Below, piece by piece: positions 21,158 to 33,500 of a stretch of 42,248 nucleotides of DNA. The DNA is from Acanthaster planci. Its lineage: Eukaryota > Echinodermata > Asteroidea > Valvatida > Acanthasteridae. The stretch is taken from positions 58,861-101,108 of the forward strand of contig NW_019091641.1 of NCBI RefSeq assembly GCF_001949145.1, given 5' to 3'. The notes beneath the pieces are model-generated. The model was given only the letters and a program-made list of their open reading frames with translations. It did no database searches and was not told where the DNA came from. A program made the position numbers and the translations under genes. How positions within the stretch are numbered: position 1 is the stretch's first letter; every line of letters begins with the position of its first letter.

Positions 21158-21418
21158 GTACCTTCGTCAGGGCAAGCAGACTGGGTACCTTTGTCAGGGC
21201 AAGTAGGCTGGGTACCTTCGTCAGGGCAAGCAGGCTGGATACCTTCGTCAGTGCAAGCAGACTGGGTACTTTCGTAAGGGCAAGCAGGCTGGATACCTTC
21301 GTCAGTGCAAGCAGGCTGGGTACCTTCGTCAGGGCAAGCAGGCTGGGTACCTTCTTCAGGGCAAGGAGGCTGGGTACCTTCGTCAGGGCAAGAAGGCTGG
21401 GTACTTCAGGGCAAGCAG
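21158..21418. repeat. 27-bp minisatellite, nine full copies plus a partial one
   Basis: The unit runs GTACCTTCGTCAGGGCAAGC plus AGGCTGG and repeats at an exact 27-bp period with point differences; the last copy is truncated. Because 27 is a multiple of three, the minus strand reads as nine-residue repeats (SLLALTKVP). No splice sites or start context support a real protein. Confidence 0.92.
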
Positions 21419-21440
21419 AACTAAATAACAAATACTGCAA

Positions 21441-21561
21441 GTGCAACATGCGTATATCTCAAGTCTTTGCGTTCTCTGCTTTCTGTTCCTTATGGTACCA
21501 GCTTTCCACCAAAATAAGGAAGACCCAAAGATTGGGCTAACTGCATTATTGGAAGGGGTCA
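21441..21561. repeat. Copy A of a duplicated 3' flank
   Basis: This sequence (GCAACATGCGTATATCTCAA onward, through CCACCAAAATAAGGAA) resembles 24929-25068 at roughly two thirds of positions by eye. With the exon copy at 20628 it marks a tandem duplication of the secreted-protein locus, now interrupted by the minisatellite. Confidence 0.6.
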
Positions 21562-21965
21562 CAGAAGAACAAACATTAGAATTTGTGTTAGTTATTTGTA
21601 TCCTTTAAAAGAGTTACAAATTTGTAGAAGTATGAGATTATTCTTTTTATAGTCGGATTAAAACAGTACAATTACGTCCATAATGAAGAATTATGCTGAA
21701 GTAAAATTAAATTCAACATAAATATATTATCTAATCATCAGAATATATAACAAATTTACAATATAATGCATTTTATATTGTTGATACATAATACATTTCA
21801 AAGAACAGAGATAATCCTACACTAAAATTATTTTATGATCCAGGTTGATAAAACGTAACCACGCGTGCGCTCTCCAATCACTTGAGGCGATACTTCGTTA
21901 ACCACAGACACCGTCGTTAATAAAGTGCAGTGCCATAGCAAGCCTGCAACTAGTCGGTCGCCATA

Positions 21966-24578
21966 ATGTTGGGCGTTCTGCTTCTGTATGTGATACTACT
22001 CAGTGGAGTGGAGAGCAACTGGGATGCTGGGAACAGTGATCTATCAGAACAGCATTTGGTGAATATCCTATCGTAGAGTTTTTTCATACTCTAAGTATGG
22101 CGTTCATAGGAAAGGATAAAATGTTATGAAAGAGCTGGATACCCATCATTATTGACAGACAGTCCTACTGTATTTTGTAGGCGCACCGTATACAGCTTGC
22201 AAATGCAGATCTACGTTTGGCTTTGGTTTTTAACCAATGCAAATTGATTTAACAGTAAAAAAAAAGCAATTCCAAAACTAATGTGGAGTTTTGTCAGGTG
22301 TTTGTGTGCTTTTATAGGAATGGCTCAGTGTTTTAACTGGTTTTACCTAACTGGTAGATCACAGACAATAATCATTTGCTGGAAGGGTTCAACCTGTACT
22401 TTTTGCTTGCTGGGCCGAACCATATATATGTAGATAAAAATATTAATACAGACAGAGGGTAAAGGTGACCCTCTCCCTGAACTAAAAGGCTTATGGGGCG
22501 ATAACATTTCCTCTGAACATCCAATACATTGCTGGATTGGAGAAACGGCAGGCCTAAACGCTTCTTGCTGCGATTAGACACATTATGCGAACAGAAGTGT
22601 ATCTTTAAGGACACTGAGGCAAACAAAACGCTTTTCAAACTCGAGATGAGTTAGAATATGTTTTTATGACAAAATTACCCATTAATAACTGTTAATATTC
22701 ATGCTTACAATCAGCATGATTTCCCCACAAATCTGACCCTACGTTTACTCCACAAAGTAGGGATTCAGCCATGTTAACATGACATGCAACGATGCTGGAA
22801 ACGTATGCCAACACTGCTTTACCACGTTGTTCTACGGACAACGATTCTTGGCAGGTATGTATCTGATTAAAACCGTATACCGCATACAGCGGGGCATTAA
22901 GTACACTAGTTTTTAGAAAAAAAAGGTAATAAAAAGCAGCACAATCTGGGAGACAGTGATTTCATGCTGGTCTATTTAGTTGAGCCAATGCACTCATCAG
23001 CGGCAAACCAACTACTAAAGGTCAAAAAGGGGTCCATTACAAGGTACTGTATTCGCGGCGTCCCCAATTTCAGTCGTATCCCTGAACATACAGTATCAAT
23101 TTGATACCCGTGATGGGGTGGAACCAGGTGATTTTAGGGGTTGGAATGAAATCGTAGAATAAAGTCTGGTTCTTTGAATTTAACTTTTTCAAATAAATAC
23201 TCTACGTTGGGGAATACGACTGAAATTGGGGACGCCGCGAATACGGTCAATGGGACTTCATCTTTCCTCCTTTCAGTTTGTACCAACCTCGTCTCCAGCT
23301 GCTTCTAAAAATTACGCTCGCTACTTAGAGAGCAGGTAGCCACGGAGACGCACTGCTCGACATCATGGGGACGAGGATGGGTTTGCACATTGCGCTAAAT
23401 GCCCACCAGCGACGAAAAAAAGCAGTTTTCAAACACTCAGCTTTGACTCTGTCTGATGTTTTGTCTCTAAAATCAATCTTCAGATGTAGGTCCACGGGGT
23501 TCAAATTAAATTGAAATACTCAAACAGTTTGCTCTGTGCCACCTATACCCTGCACCACCAAGAGGCAGATAATACGAGGAGAGTATATTTAATCAAGCAG
23601 CCTCGACAACGCTCTCCACTTGTTACAACTTTAATACATGGGCAAATGAGCGGGTTTCATGTGATTTCCGACACAGTATCTGAAAACTAATGAATGAATG
23701 AAACAAAAAGGTTTGTAAAAGAAAAAAATTGACGGAAGCTGCCATCGCAGGAACACTAGTTCGTATAATCTGACAATATTTATTAAACAAAAACGTGACC
23801 CTGCAAATTGCTCTATTTAAATAGAGTGTAGGCATCAGTTTTCAAAATTTCGATGAGTTCACGACTATTTATAGGGATGGTAATCTCTTGGTATAAACAT
23901 TGTCAAAGGCCATTTGTTAAGCCACCAAAACTGAAGGGAAATGATAGATGAAGAAAATATCTTGAACACTTGAGAAACTTGTAAATATATTTGCCAATCT
24001 TTGAAGTGGGGATATTTATCGCTGTTCTGCAACCAATTGCAGTTACTGAAATCACCAGGGAACCTTACAAATTCCAGTTCAGCGTTCATGAGGGAAACCG
24101 AGACCGGATATGGTACTTCACCCAGGGTGAGTTTGGTGCCCAATTTAATTGTATAAAGATACACAGGGAAAGAAACACCTGTAAATGGCTCAATTTAATT
24201 TGAATGAAAGAACTTCAAAGCTGAACTTCAATCGACCTGCCAACATTTGAACTCGGGAGGAATCGAGTTCCAGAAAAGAAAATGGGAGTGTAAAACACTG
24301 TAGTGAATAAAGAACTGAAGATTCCTGGGTTTATTTGGTACTTTTCCTTTTAATTCCCAGATGACCCCGGTGAGGAGTATCGGTGGTGCGAAACACCTCA
24401 CGTTGAACCGAGTGAGGACATTCCTGTGGCGTATCGATACACTCTGTGCTTCCAAAACATCTTTGCCGGTCTCTCCATACCCTCGGGCTGCAGAAGGCCT
24501 GTGGCCGTTGTCACGCACGACAGTCACAATTACCACCAAGAAATTCGTGGTCAGCAGATTCTATTGTGTCTCCCCTAG
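21966..24578 (+). CDS. Small secreted cysteine-containing protein, four exons, family not recognised
   Basis: Exons 21966-22058, 22761-22854, 24043-24126 and 24361-24578 join in phases 0, 1, 1 to give 162 residues. All introns are GT-AG (donors GTGAAT, GTATGT, GTGAGT). The start is chosen because MLGVLLLYVILLSGVES is a textbook signal peptide, probably cut before NWDAGN. The mature part has seven cysteines (MTC, NVCQHC, RWC, TLC, SGC, LLC), one NMT sequon, and a C-terminal half (CFQNIFAGLSIPSGCRRPVA) ending LLCLP. There is no transmembrane segment after the signal. I recognise no family and infer only extracellular location. A decayed copy of exon 2 lies upstream. A CCAAT box (about 21872) and a weak ATAAAA (about 21847) precede the start. 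Confidence 0.68.
23050..23246. repeat. Fold-back element inside intron 2 of the secreted-protein gene
   Basis: The left arm (TATTCGCGGCGTCCCCAATT onward, 23050-23082) is the reverse complement of the right arm (23212-23246) with very few differences over about 33 bp. The interior of about 130 bp has no coding content. This is the form of a MITE-like non-autonomous transposon. Confidence 0.8.
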
Positions 24579-27538
24579 TTTAGAATGTTCACCTTAGCGC
24601 AGAGGGTAATTTAGAGATCTTTTAAGCGTTAAATAATTGTATTGCCAACGCTCAGAGTTCTTGGATAACCAGTGAATATGAATCAAGCGTAGTGCCATTA
24701 TGGACCGAGTCTTGCACAAAGTTGCACATGACGTTAATGTTGCCAAAGTGCATTGCAATTTGAATAAGCATGCTCATTGTGCGTGCACCTTTAGGAAGAG
24801 TATGGTTCAAATGTTATTATCACACAGGCATTAATTAATGGTATGATATAAACACCTGTGTCAGGAGGTGTGGAGTTTTGAACGTGCGTGTTGCGTTTAC
24901 AATCGAACTCCGATAATAAAATGATGCACGTCAACATGCTTATGTCTGAGGTCTGTGTATTCTCTGTTTTCTTTTCCCAATGATACAAGGTTCCCACCAT
25001 AATAAGGAAATCTGTAAAGACCCCAAAACCCTCGTTGTTAGGTTTGACTGTATGACTGGAAGGATTTGGCATCAAACAGTCGAATGAAAATCAGAATTCC
25101 CTGAAGACCGTGGTACCATAAAACACGTTCGTCCTAAAGCAAATTTCAAAATTCGTTTTGTTAGATATGGCTTGACTTCCGTTTAATCGGTGGATCTGTC
25201 GAGGTGCCGTCCAATCGCGAGACCTCTGGACAGGCCGCTTACTTGAGTCGCAGAGTATTCATTGAACTTTTGCATGAGTAAAAAGCCGTCAACGGATGCG
25301 GATACAGCAATGATATGAAAAAACTACCAGTAATTGTATAAAGGCGGCTTTGTTTACTAGATAGGCATCTTGGCTGCTGATAAGATCCAGTCCATATCCC
25401 GGCTCAGAATGGCACAAGTGCTCACAGCAGGGGCTTTTTGCCAGTTGTAAAATTGAATGTTGCCCCATTATAGTATTGATCTCTACTGCGGCTGCAGTGG
25501 AACAACCGTTGACTGAGGGCGCAAGCCTTCAAAGCTAATACTACCGACTGAAATCCAGAAAAGTTGAAATTATGGATGAGTTTCTGCTGATGTGGCGTAC
25601 GTATAGATTATGACGCATAGATTATGACCATCTATGCGCAAGCCGCACTGCATTTCCAACTTTCAAACAAGAGGCCACCCCGGGAATGGACTGCCGTCCG
25701 AGGAAAGTGCCCCGTGTTCCCCGTAGTTACGCCACTCATCATTACAACAACGTTTGGATGTGGATTTTAGTGCACCCATATCGTAGGGGAAGGAGTTGGG
25801 ACTACTGTTGCCCTGGTTTAAGGTCTGGGGGATCGACTTATATTACACGCTGGATAATATAGAACGCCACTGTGAGATCTTCTGCACCGGCTCGTTTGCC
25901 AGTAGCGTAAATCTGTGTTGGAAATTGGGGATATGGGGAAAGAGGGGGAGGACTTGCCCGGCCATCATGGGACTTTGAAAACCGGGGGGGGGGATGTATG
26001 CACTATATAGGGGCAATGCTCATGATAAGTAGGCCTACCTCTGCAATGTGTATCATATTCACACAGAATCTTACATCAGAATGGCATACGGCTTTCTAAA
26101 GGTTCCCGTTTTAGTAATATATTGCAAACATTTTAATCGTAATTAGGAAATCCTGAAAATTCTTCACAATCCGCTGTAATTCTTTTGCTCATCACGAAAA
26201 TTGGGGGAATGTATTAATTCATTAGTCCACCCCCCGCAAACAGTGGGGGATATATACCCCTCTCCCCCGGATTTACGCCCATCACCTTGGCTATTCCTTG
26301 GTTGGGTCTCTTTATTTTGGGACTCGCAACTTGTGCCAAGCTCCCCCCCCCCCGAATGTGGATGTTAGAACACAGCTGTCCCAGAAGGCTGTAATTACCG
26401 TTCCTGGTCCCTGGACGAAATTTAATTACAGTCAAGGTCCAGTCAGTCCGACTTGAGCAAAACCTCCAGGGACTTGTTGAGGTCAACACATATAGTATCT
26501 TCTGAATTCTATGAGAATCACGAGCAAACAAATTTTTGTCATCGATGTTTTACCAGAAAAAAATTCTGACAAATAAGAGAAATCTGGGGTCGTACACTGA
26601 TTTCAAAAATCCCGATCATCACAGTGTTATCCTCTGAATTCTTAACAATTGGTATTCGCAACCCCCAACTTCACCCCTACCCCATACCAAAGAGGTACAA
26701 TAATTGGACCAGGCTTGGCGCCCCTGTATAGCATTTAAGCACGTCATAATTATGCCCCCCCCCCCGCCGTCCTTGGGGCAAAGCGTCACACAAGGACTGG
26801 AAATCATTCTTGAATCTGATGATCACCGTCACTGGCACTTTCAGTAACTTTCATCTGTAGGCCCACAGGCCTCATGTCATTGCCTAATATGTCATGTTGG
26901 CTGTCGCACGAACGTCTTGTAGGGTTTGAGGTTTGCTAGTGTGGCTCCCGCCTAAGTCTCCAGTTTGTTGTTTCAAACCTTGATTTTAGGAAAACTGGAA
27001 GTTTGGAAGTTAGCGAAAAGCTTTTGAATGAGCCCCAGCTATCGACACGGTTTTGGAAATTACAGGCAAGCCCTATCGACACGGTAAGTCATAATTGCTG
27101 CCGTACAAATAGCGTTTGGCCAGATCACGCAGACCAATGTAGTGCCGCCTTAGTTTTATTGGATTCCGTCAGAAGTACATATTGTGTCCAAAAATATTAA
27201 AGATTACTAGTCTAGGGAATAGTTTTAGCATTTTTGTCAGTTTAGCTTACGAAAGAGATTCATTCTTTTTCTACCACCATGGTCAAGGTTGCGGATGAAT
27301 TTATTATGTGCACAATGTGACGTCATCATAAACTGACTGTATGGTTCCCTACTCACTTACCGCTTGCTCCGTGCGTACGTATATATGGAGGATTGGAGGT
27401 CCCGTAGAAGCCCGTACAATATTGACATCACACACGCATTTTACTTGGTCATTGTGCGTAGAATTCAGACGGAGTTGCGAAACCTTAGGGAATTTTTGGC
27501 TTTTTGTTTGATGTTGTCTCAGAACAGAGTGCGGAAAG
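24579..27538. other. Intergenic stretch, no gene supported
   Basis: It contains the second copy of the duplicated flank (24929-25068), several poly-C/poly-G runs (for example around 25985, 26341 and 26755) and short open frames without domains. The last few hundred bases lead into the RAD23 start and should include its promoter, but no convincing TATA box was found. Confidence 0.55.
24929..25068. repeat. Copy B of a duplicated 3' flank
   Basis: It resembles 21441-21561 (shared CAACATGC, TTCTCTG, CCCACCATAATAAGGAA-type words in the same order). It lies about 350 bp past the stop codon of the intact secreted-protein gene, as expected if both copies came from one duplicated locus. Confidence 0.6.
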
Positions 27539-30500
27539 ATGCTCATTACACTGAAAACGCTGCAACAGAAGACCTTCAAGGTGGAAATTGACGAATCATT
27601 AACGGTATGGTATTTCTATGATTCACGACCATGTCTAACTTTAATACTCTAACCATCAATACCAATCCATGCTAACTTTAGGCCCAACTTAAAGCTGAAA
27701 ATTGTCACTTGTTACATTGTTAGTTTTAATTTGATCAGAGCCAGCATAGGCCTAGATAGGATGGCCAGTTTTCGGGCGAGTCCAACCTGAGGCTGAGGGA
27801 AGGTTGGCCATAGGAATATCGATGTTTTGGAAAGTTGATTTCCAGTCAACATGGTCAACAGGTCAAGTTTGAAGTTGGACAGTGTTAGACGTAAACCATC
27901 TCCTCAAGCATGTTAAGCCTTCAGGTATTAAGGCTTAGGCTTAAACCTTATTCCTAGTAATAGTCCACATGGGTGATTTTGCGTCACGGTGGAAAGGTAC
28001 TGTGCGAAGGAAAAAGGGGTAGTGCCAACGTTTGCTCCTTTTTCCTTCTCACAGTGCCTTTCTACTGTAACACAAAATCACCCATGTGACAGTAAGAAGG
28101 CTTAGCTTGCAGTTATACTGTAGAGGCTCAACCATGTGAACTGGGATCCAGACCAACTTAAACCTTAGACTAGGCCTAGTTGCAGAATACGCCGCCATTC
28201 GAAAAGACCCCTGAAATCATTGGTTATGTGGGTGTGACTACATGTAGGCCTGTGAGGTGAAGATCCTTGTGAAAGTAGTGTGACAGTTTGACCTTGTGAG
28301 TCGTAGCCGGTAGCGCTTGAGTCATAGCCGATTATGCGGTTTGATTATGTGGGTTGGTGGGACATGACCTGATGACCGGTACCCAGAGCTGTAATGCACT
28401 TAAAAGTTAAACATGGCAGTCATGGCAGTTAAAAATTTCTTGTCATGCTTGTGTGCCACTGCTAGGCAGGCACTGTCTAGTTACATAGCCTCTAGTACAT
28501 GCATTTCCCTAAGGGAAGATTGAGCTGTTTTCAGGCGGCGATGTGTACGTAAACTTCAATCTTTGCTTATACTTAGGGGATGCCTCTGGCTGACACAGGT
28601 ACTTGTACATGACAGGGTTCAGTGCATGGTACCATCAAGAACTTGGCAAATTCACTCCTTTCAAACAACAGTATATTTTGTCAACTCTGATCCTCCCTAA
28701 CTTTCTCTGCCCCTGCATCCCACACCAAATGCGACATGAACCAAAGTTTTTTGGTCTTTGCTTGGTATGACGATGAGTTTAAGTGTTGAAGTCAATATCG
28801 TGTGCACATGATGTCAGTGAAGTAAGGGTATGTCAGTCTAAGGGCATTTTCAAAACAACTGGATTTTGCTTAGACTCGGTATTTCCATCCATTTTGAAGC
28901 TGCGTTCGAAACCACATGTTGAAACTCTGACAGGAACCAGTAAAACTGAAGTCTAAGCTGAATCCAGTCCTTTTGAAAATGCCCTTTAACTAGGAATGCG
29001 TGCAATGCAATATTCCCTAGCCATGTATTGTACCTGGTAAACATACAGTAACAGTTTAGTCAAGCAATTGACCTGAGCACCTGACCAAGTAATTCCTGAG
29101 TTGTTGGTTTCAGTCAGAAACGTAACACATGTCTACAGTCACTAGCAACTCCTTATGAACATGTGTATTATTCCTACTGTAGCTGCATCAAGTTGATTTT
29201 GGGACATACCCAAGCATGTCGATGTTGTTTCAACAGGTGCTTACCACACTTTGCTTTACTATGCAGAGAGAATGTACAGAAACAAGATTGCAAGCTGCAT
29301 TTTTCTTTTAACCCTAACTTTCCCCAACCACACAGAATTAAACAGTAGTAAAGTGTTTAATTCTGTGGGGATAGGTCTGGTTTGCCCAAACAGCTGGCTT
29401 TTGCATTGGGTTTGGCATACCTCAGAAAAACTAAGTCCAACAGCCTCTGCACTAAGTCCCATATGGGTGTTTAACTTTGTGTGAATGGGGAAGGTTAGGG
29501 CCAGCAACCCTTGGGGGGTTAGGGTTAATGCACTTTATTGAGAAGGGTCAGACATCTTTTTATCAAAAAGGGTCAACCTATGTCTTGTGTTTGCATGTGT
29601 TCAGCCTGTATCTTTCGCTCAGAGACTCTCATACACGGTGGCGAGAACCCAGGTTTTGGGTTTGGTGTAAACATGTTGTGTAAGCCTGTGGCCAAAAGTA
29701 ATACATGCACCTTATCCAGAGTCTCATGATGCCTGTCTGTAGAGAGAGCCTGCTTTTGTTGTGGGTTTTGCAGTGGTTTCACTTTTAGATGTGCTTCACA
29801 GGGGTTAAAAAAATGCATCCGTTGCTACCAATGCATTTCTTTTTTCTAATGAATTTTGTGACCGTTTTCCACTTTGAACGTCTTCTGCCTTCAGGTAAAA
29901 GCATTGAAGGAAAAGATTGAGGCTGAATCAGGAAAGGACTTCCCAGCGTCTGGACAGAAACTCATTTATGCAGGTAATTTGCTATACATACAGGGCTGCA
30001 TTTAGTCCTGAGAGAAGCAATGGTGTGATTTTGTTTCCCTGAGTTAGATGTTCCAATTTATAGAATATTTTCTTGAGGTTTCAAAATGGCATCCCATCCA
30101 AGTCCTTCCAAGTTGGCCATGGAACTTCCAGCCTTGACAGGTAGCACTTGATTGCACTTGCCTCTAGTCTTACATAAAGGGTTGTGCCGTAAAATTCAGA
30201 ATTTGTCAGGTTACCGGTACCTGAAGCAGAACTATCAATGTTCAGCAAGTTTAAAGGCATTCTTGATTTGTTTTCCCTGGAATGAAGGTAAAATCCTCAA
30301 TGATGACCAGACGATTAGTGACTACAACATTGACGAGAAGAGTTTTGTGGTGGTCATGCTGACAAAGGTAGGTGTATATTTTTACCGCTTTTTGTGTTGT
30401 CTTTGGCATTGAGGCAGTGAGAAAGTCTGCAACAGAAAAAATTAAATGAGTCAGACACACACTGATTACATGTTCACTGGTGTTATCAATAGTATGTTGA

Positions 30501-33500
30501 TCACAATTTGGTTGCATAATTTTCTAGTGTGTAAGGCATTCTCCTTTCACCACTGTGGCCAGGGTTCAATTCCCCGCCCAGACTACCTTTGAGTAGGGTT
30601 CTACTACGCTGAACAGACATCTACCTGGGGAAAATAAACAGGGTGATTATTAAAATTAGTTCAGTGTGAGCCATCAAAGTGCCACGGCAGTAATTGCATT
30701 CATTTTTCTTCTCTTGTAGCCTAAGCCAGCCGCTAAGACAACAGAGCCCCCCCTGCAAGAAGCCTCGGCAACGCCCACTGCGGCTGCCTCAGAAACGCCG
30801 TCGGCAGCCCCAGCCGCAGACACCAAGACAGCGGAGAAACCAGCCCAAGAGAAGAAGGACGATGCACCAGCTACTACCACAGCAAGGTGCCGAAAATGAG
30901 CCAAGTGGAGCCTTGGGAGGATGGGCTCCACTGGCTAGTGGGGGGAAGGGCAGTTGAGGTGGTGCCATGTCAGTCAGACCTTGTCCCACGCTCTCATTCT
31001 TTGGAAAGATGCCCAAGGCTTAAATCTTCAGTGGTCCTCAAATCCTGACACGAATCTCAAACATTAATCATGAAACAAAGCAACTGTGCCATGTTTCAAG
31101 TAACCATTGTCATCAGTTCAAACTTCACACTGTCTAGAAATGAACACACAGGTGAATCACCTCCTTGAACTACGTATTGCAAATGAACAAGAAGTATCAA
31201 ACACTGTTTACTTTCACAGATGACAAAACTAACTCTGGCCAATTTTTCATGCGTAAAATCTGGTTCTGATTCTTGTGACCCAGACAGCATCATTTTTTGG
31301 CCCCTGAATATATGAATATAGGCTTAGTTCAAGCCTCCGCACAATCTAAACCTGAAAGTGATGCCAAGTGGAAAAGAGTGTTCCAAAAACTCTAGTTGCC
31401 TGCCTGCTTACAAAAGAGGCTGAGAAATAAGCACAAGTAATCATAATAAAAAACTGAAGGTTGCATTGTGTGATGGATTTTTACTCAAAGGTGAAGGTGT
31501 TCCAGTAAATCCATGCACTTTGACTTTGATAATGTTCACACACTAAGTGAAGTATTTAAAAAACGATAGGTATGATCTTCTCGTATGCACGTTTTTTCTA
31601 CTCAGTTCATCTTCGACGACGACGAGTACCAGTCAGGCTGCAGGCACATTGAGTACTGCTGAGTCCATGCTGGTTACCGGTGCTGAGTATGACCACATGC
31701 TGGACGAGCTGGTGGCCATGGGATTTGAGAGGGAGCAGGCCAAACGGGCACTGCAGGCGAGCTACAACAACCCTGACAGAGCTGTGGAGTACCTAACAAC
31801 GGTGAGTCAGATCTCCTCTGAACTCCTCACAAAGGTCTTGGCTCAGTGTTGCAATCCTGTCCATCTTGAGTCCTTTCCAGGCCATCACAAGTCATCCAGC
31901 CCTAAGCCAAGTGACAAGCTATTCAAATGAACAGTGACAAAGTGTCCCTTCTTCATTCTTCACGTCACTCGTGACTGGTCTTATGAAAAGGACGAGAGTG
32001 GACTTGAGAAGGGGGCTTGCGAAAGAGCTTGTGATGGGCCTGGCCTGTCTTAACTCTGAGTCACAGACTTCTGCAAAATCCACGGGGAGATTTTAGGGAA
32101 GTTGGTGCCCGACTAATGTTATGCTTTTTTCTTTTTTTTACAGTGGACTTAAATCCTCTTGATTTAAGAAATGCAAAGAATGATGCCGCTTGGCTTTTTT
32201 CCTATTATTGAAGGTTTTTGGAAGATTCAAGCACTTGGAGTTAAGGCCTATTTATCTTCTTTTCCAAGCACTAGTACAAAGTGCTGGTTGACTAGTACCT
32301 TCAACAAAGAATTGTTGAAACAGTAATTATGCAGTCAGCACACCAGTGTAAACCACCTGAATTGACTACACTTTGTCTTGTCTTACCACAGCCAGTCTGA
32401 CGACCGGTTTCAGTGTGTACATGGCAGCTGTTACTTCACTTGGCCCAGATGTCCTAGATATGTTCAAATGCTCAGAAAGTGCCATTGTTCATGCAAAATG
32501 TTGGATTTCAGAGAATTTTTAATTGAATGAATTTGAGAAGCGCTGTCGGGATATGAGTATGAATGATTCATTGTTTTGGGGGTTTTGTTTTTAATGTCAG
32601 GGTATTCCGAGCATGCCCAGCGTCGAGCAACCACCCCCAGCACCCCAGCAAGAGTCATCAGGCGGTACAGAAGGTATTCCCACATTTTCCCCATGTCCAT
32701 GTCCGAATCATTTGCAGTTTCCCCCTGATCTCAAAATCAACCATTTCCCCCTGCGGCTTCCACACCAAGTGCAATTAGTCCCATCTGGCCATTGCTGTCG
32801 AGTGCACGAGTTTGTTTTAGCTGCAGTCATGCACTTGTTCCATCAGAAATGAAACTGCCATTGTACATTGGCTTGTGAGTGATATTATGTTACTTCAGTT
32901 TTTATTGCTGCATCTTCCATTACTGAATCGATTTCCTGTTGTCTTCGCTCACACAATTACATGTAAAATGCATGCATCACAGAGTGCAGTGCATGCAAGA
33001 TTCAGAGGTGCTGTCTGCAAGCATGCTAACCCTAATAAGTTGGGATAAGGCTTTTCTACAGTGAAGTTGCAAACCTTACTAGTGCAATATCCACTTCAAA
33101 GAGAAATTGGCAGTGTTGTACTTGAGACCACCAGATCGGAAACAAAACTTGACACAATGCCAGACACAAGACCAGTCGCAAGTAGCTAGGTGAACAGTGA
33201 CAGAGGAAGGCTTTCCTGTCAGTTGGTTTGAATAACTTACGACTGGAATTGAGACTGGAGGTCTTGTGTTGGCCTTACTATGGTCTTCAGAGGTCTCGAC
33301 TACAACACTGGAAAGTGTGTTCCACATTGGCATTAAAACGACTAAAATCCACAGGGCTCCGGATGGCAATCCTTTTAGCCTTTCTTCCTTTCTTGTTTTT
33401 TCAGCCACAGAGAACCCTCTGCTGTTTCTACAGAATTCTCCAGTGTTCACCCAGATGCGACAGGCTGTGCAGTCCGATCCCTCGATGCTACAGACGCTTA

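Noticed and set aside
21102-21449. 115-residue minus-strand frame with SLLALTKVP repeats
   Set aside because: It is produced by a 27-bp minisatellite whose period is a multiple of three. There is no start context, splice support or domain.
30694-30957. Plus-strand Arg/Pro/Gln-rich 87-residue frame
   Set aside because: It is a wrong-frame reading of RAD23 exon 4; the correct frame gives the Ala/Pro/Thr linker and matches the splice phases.
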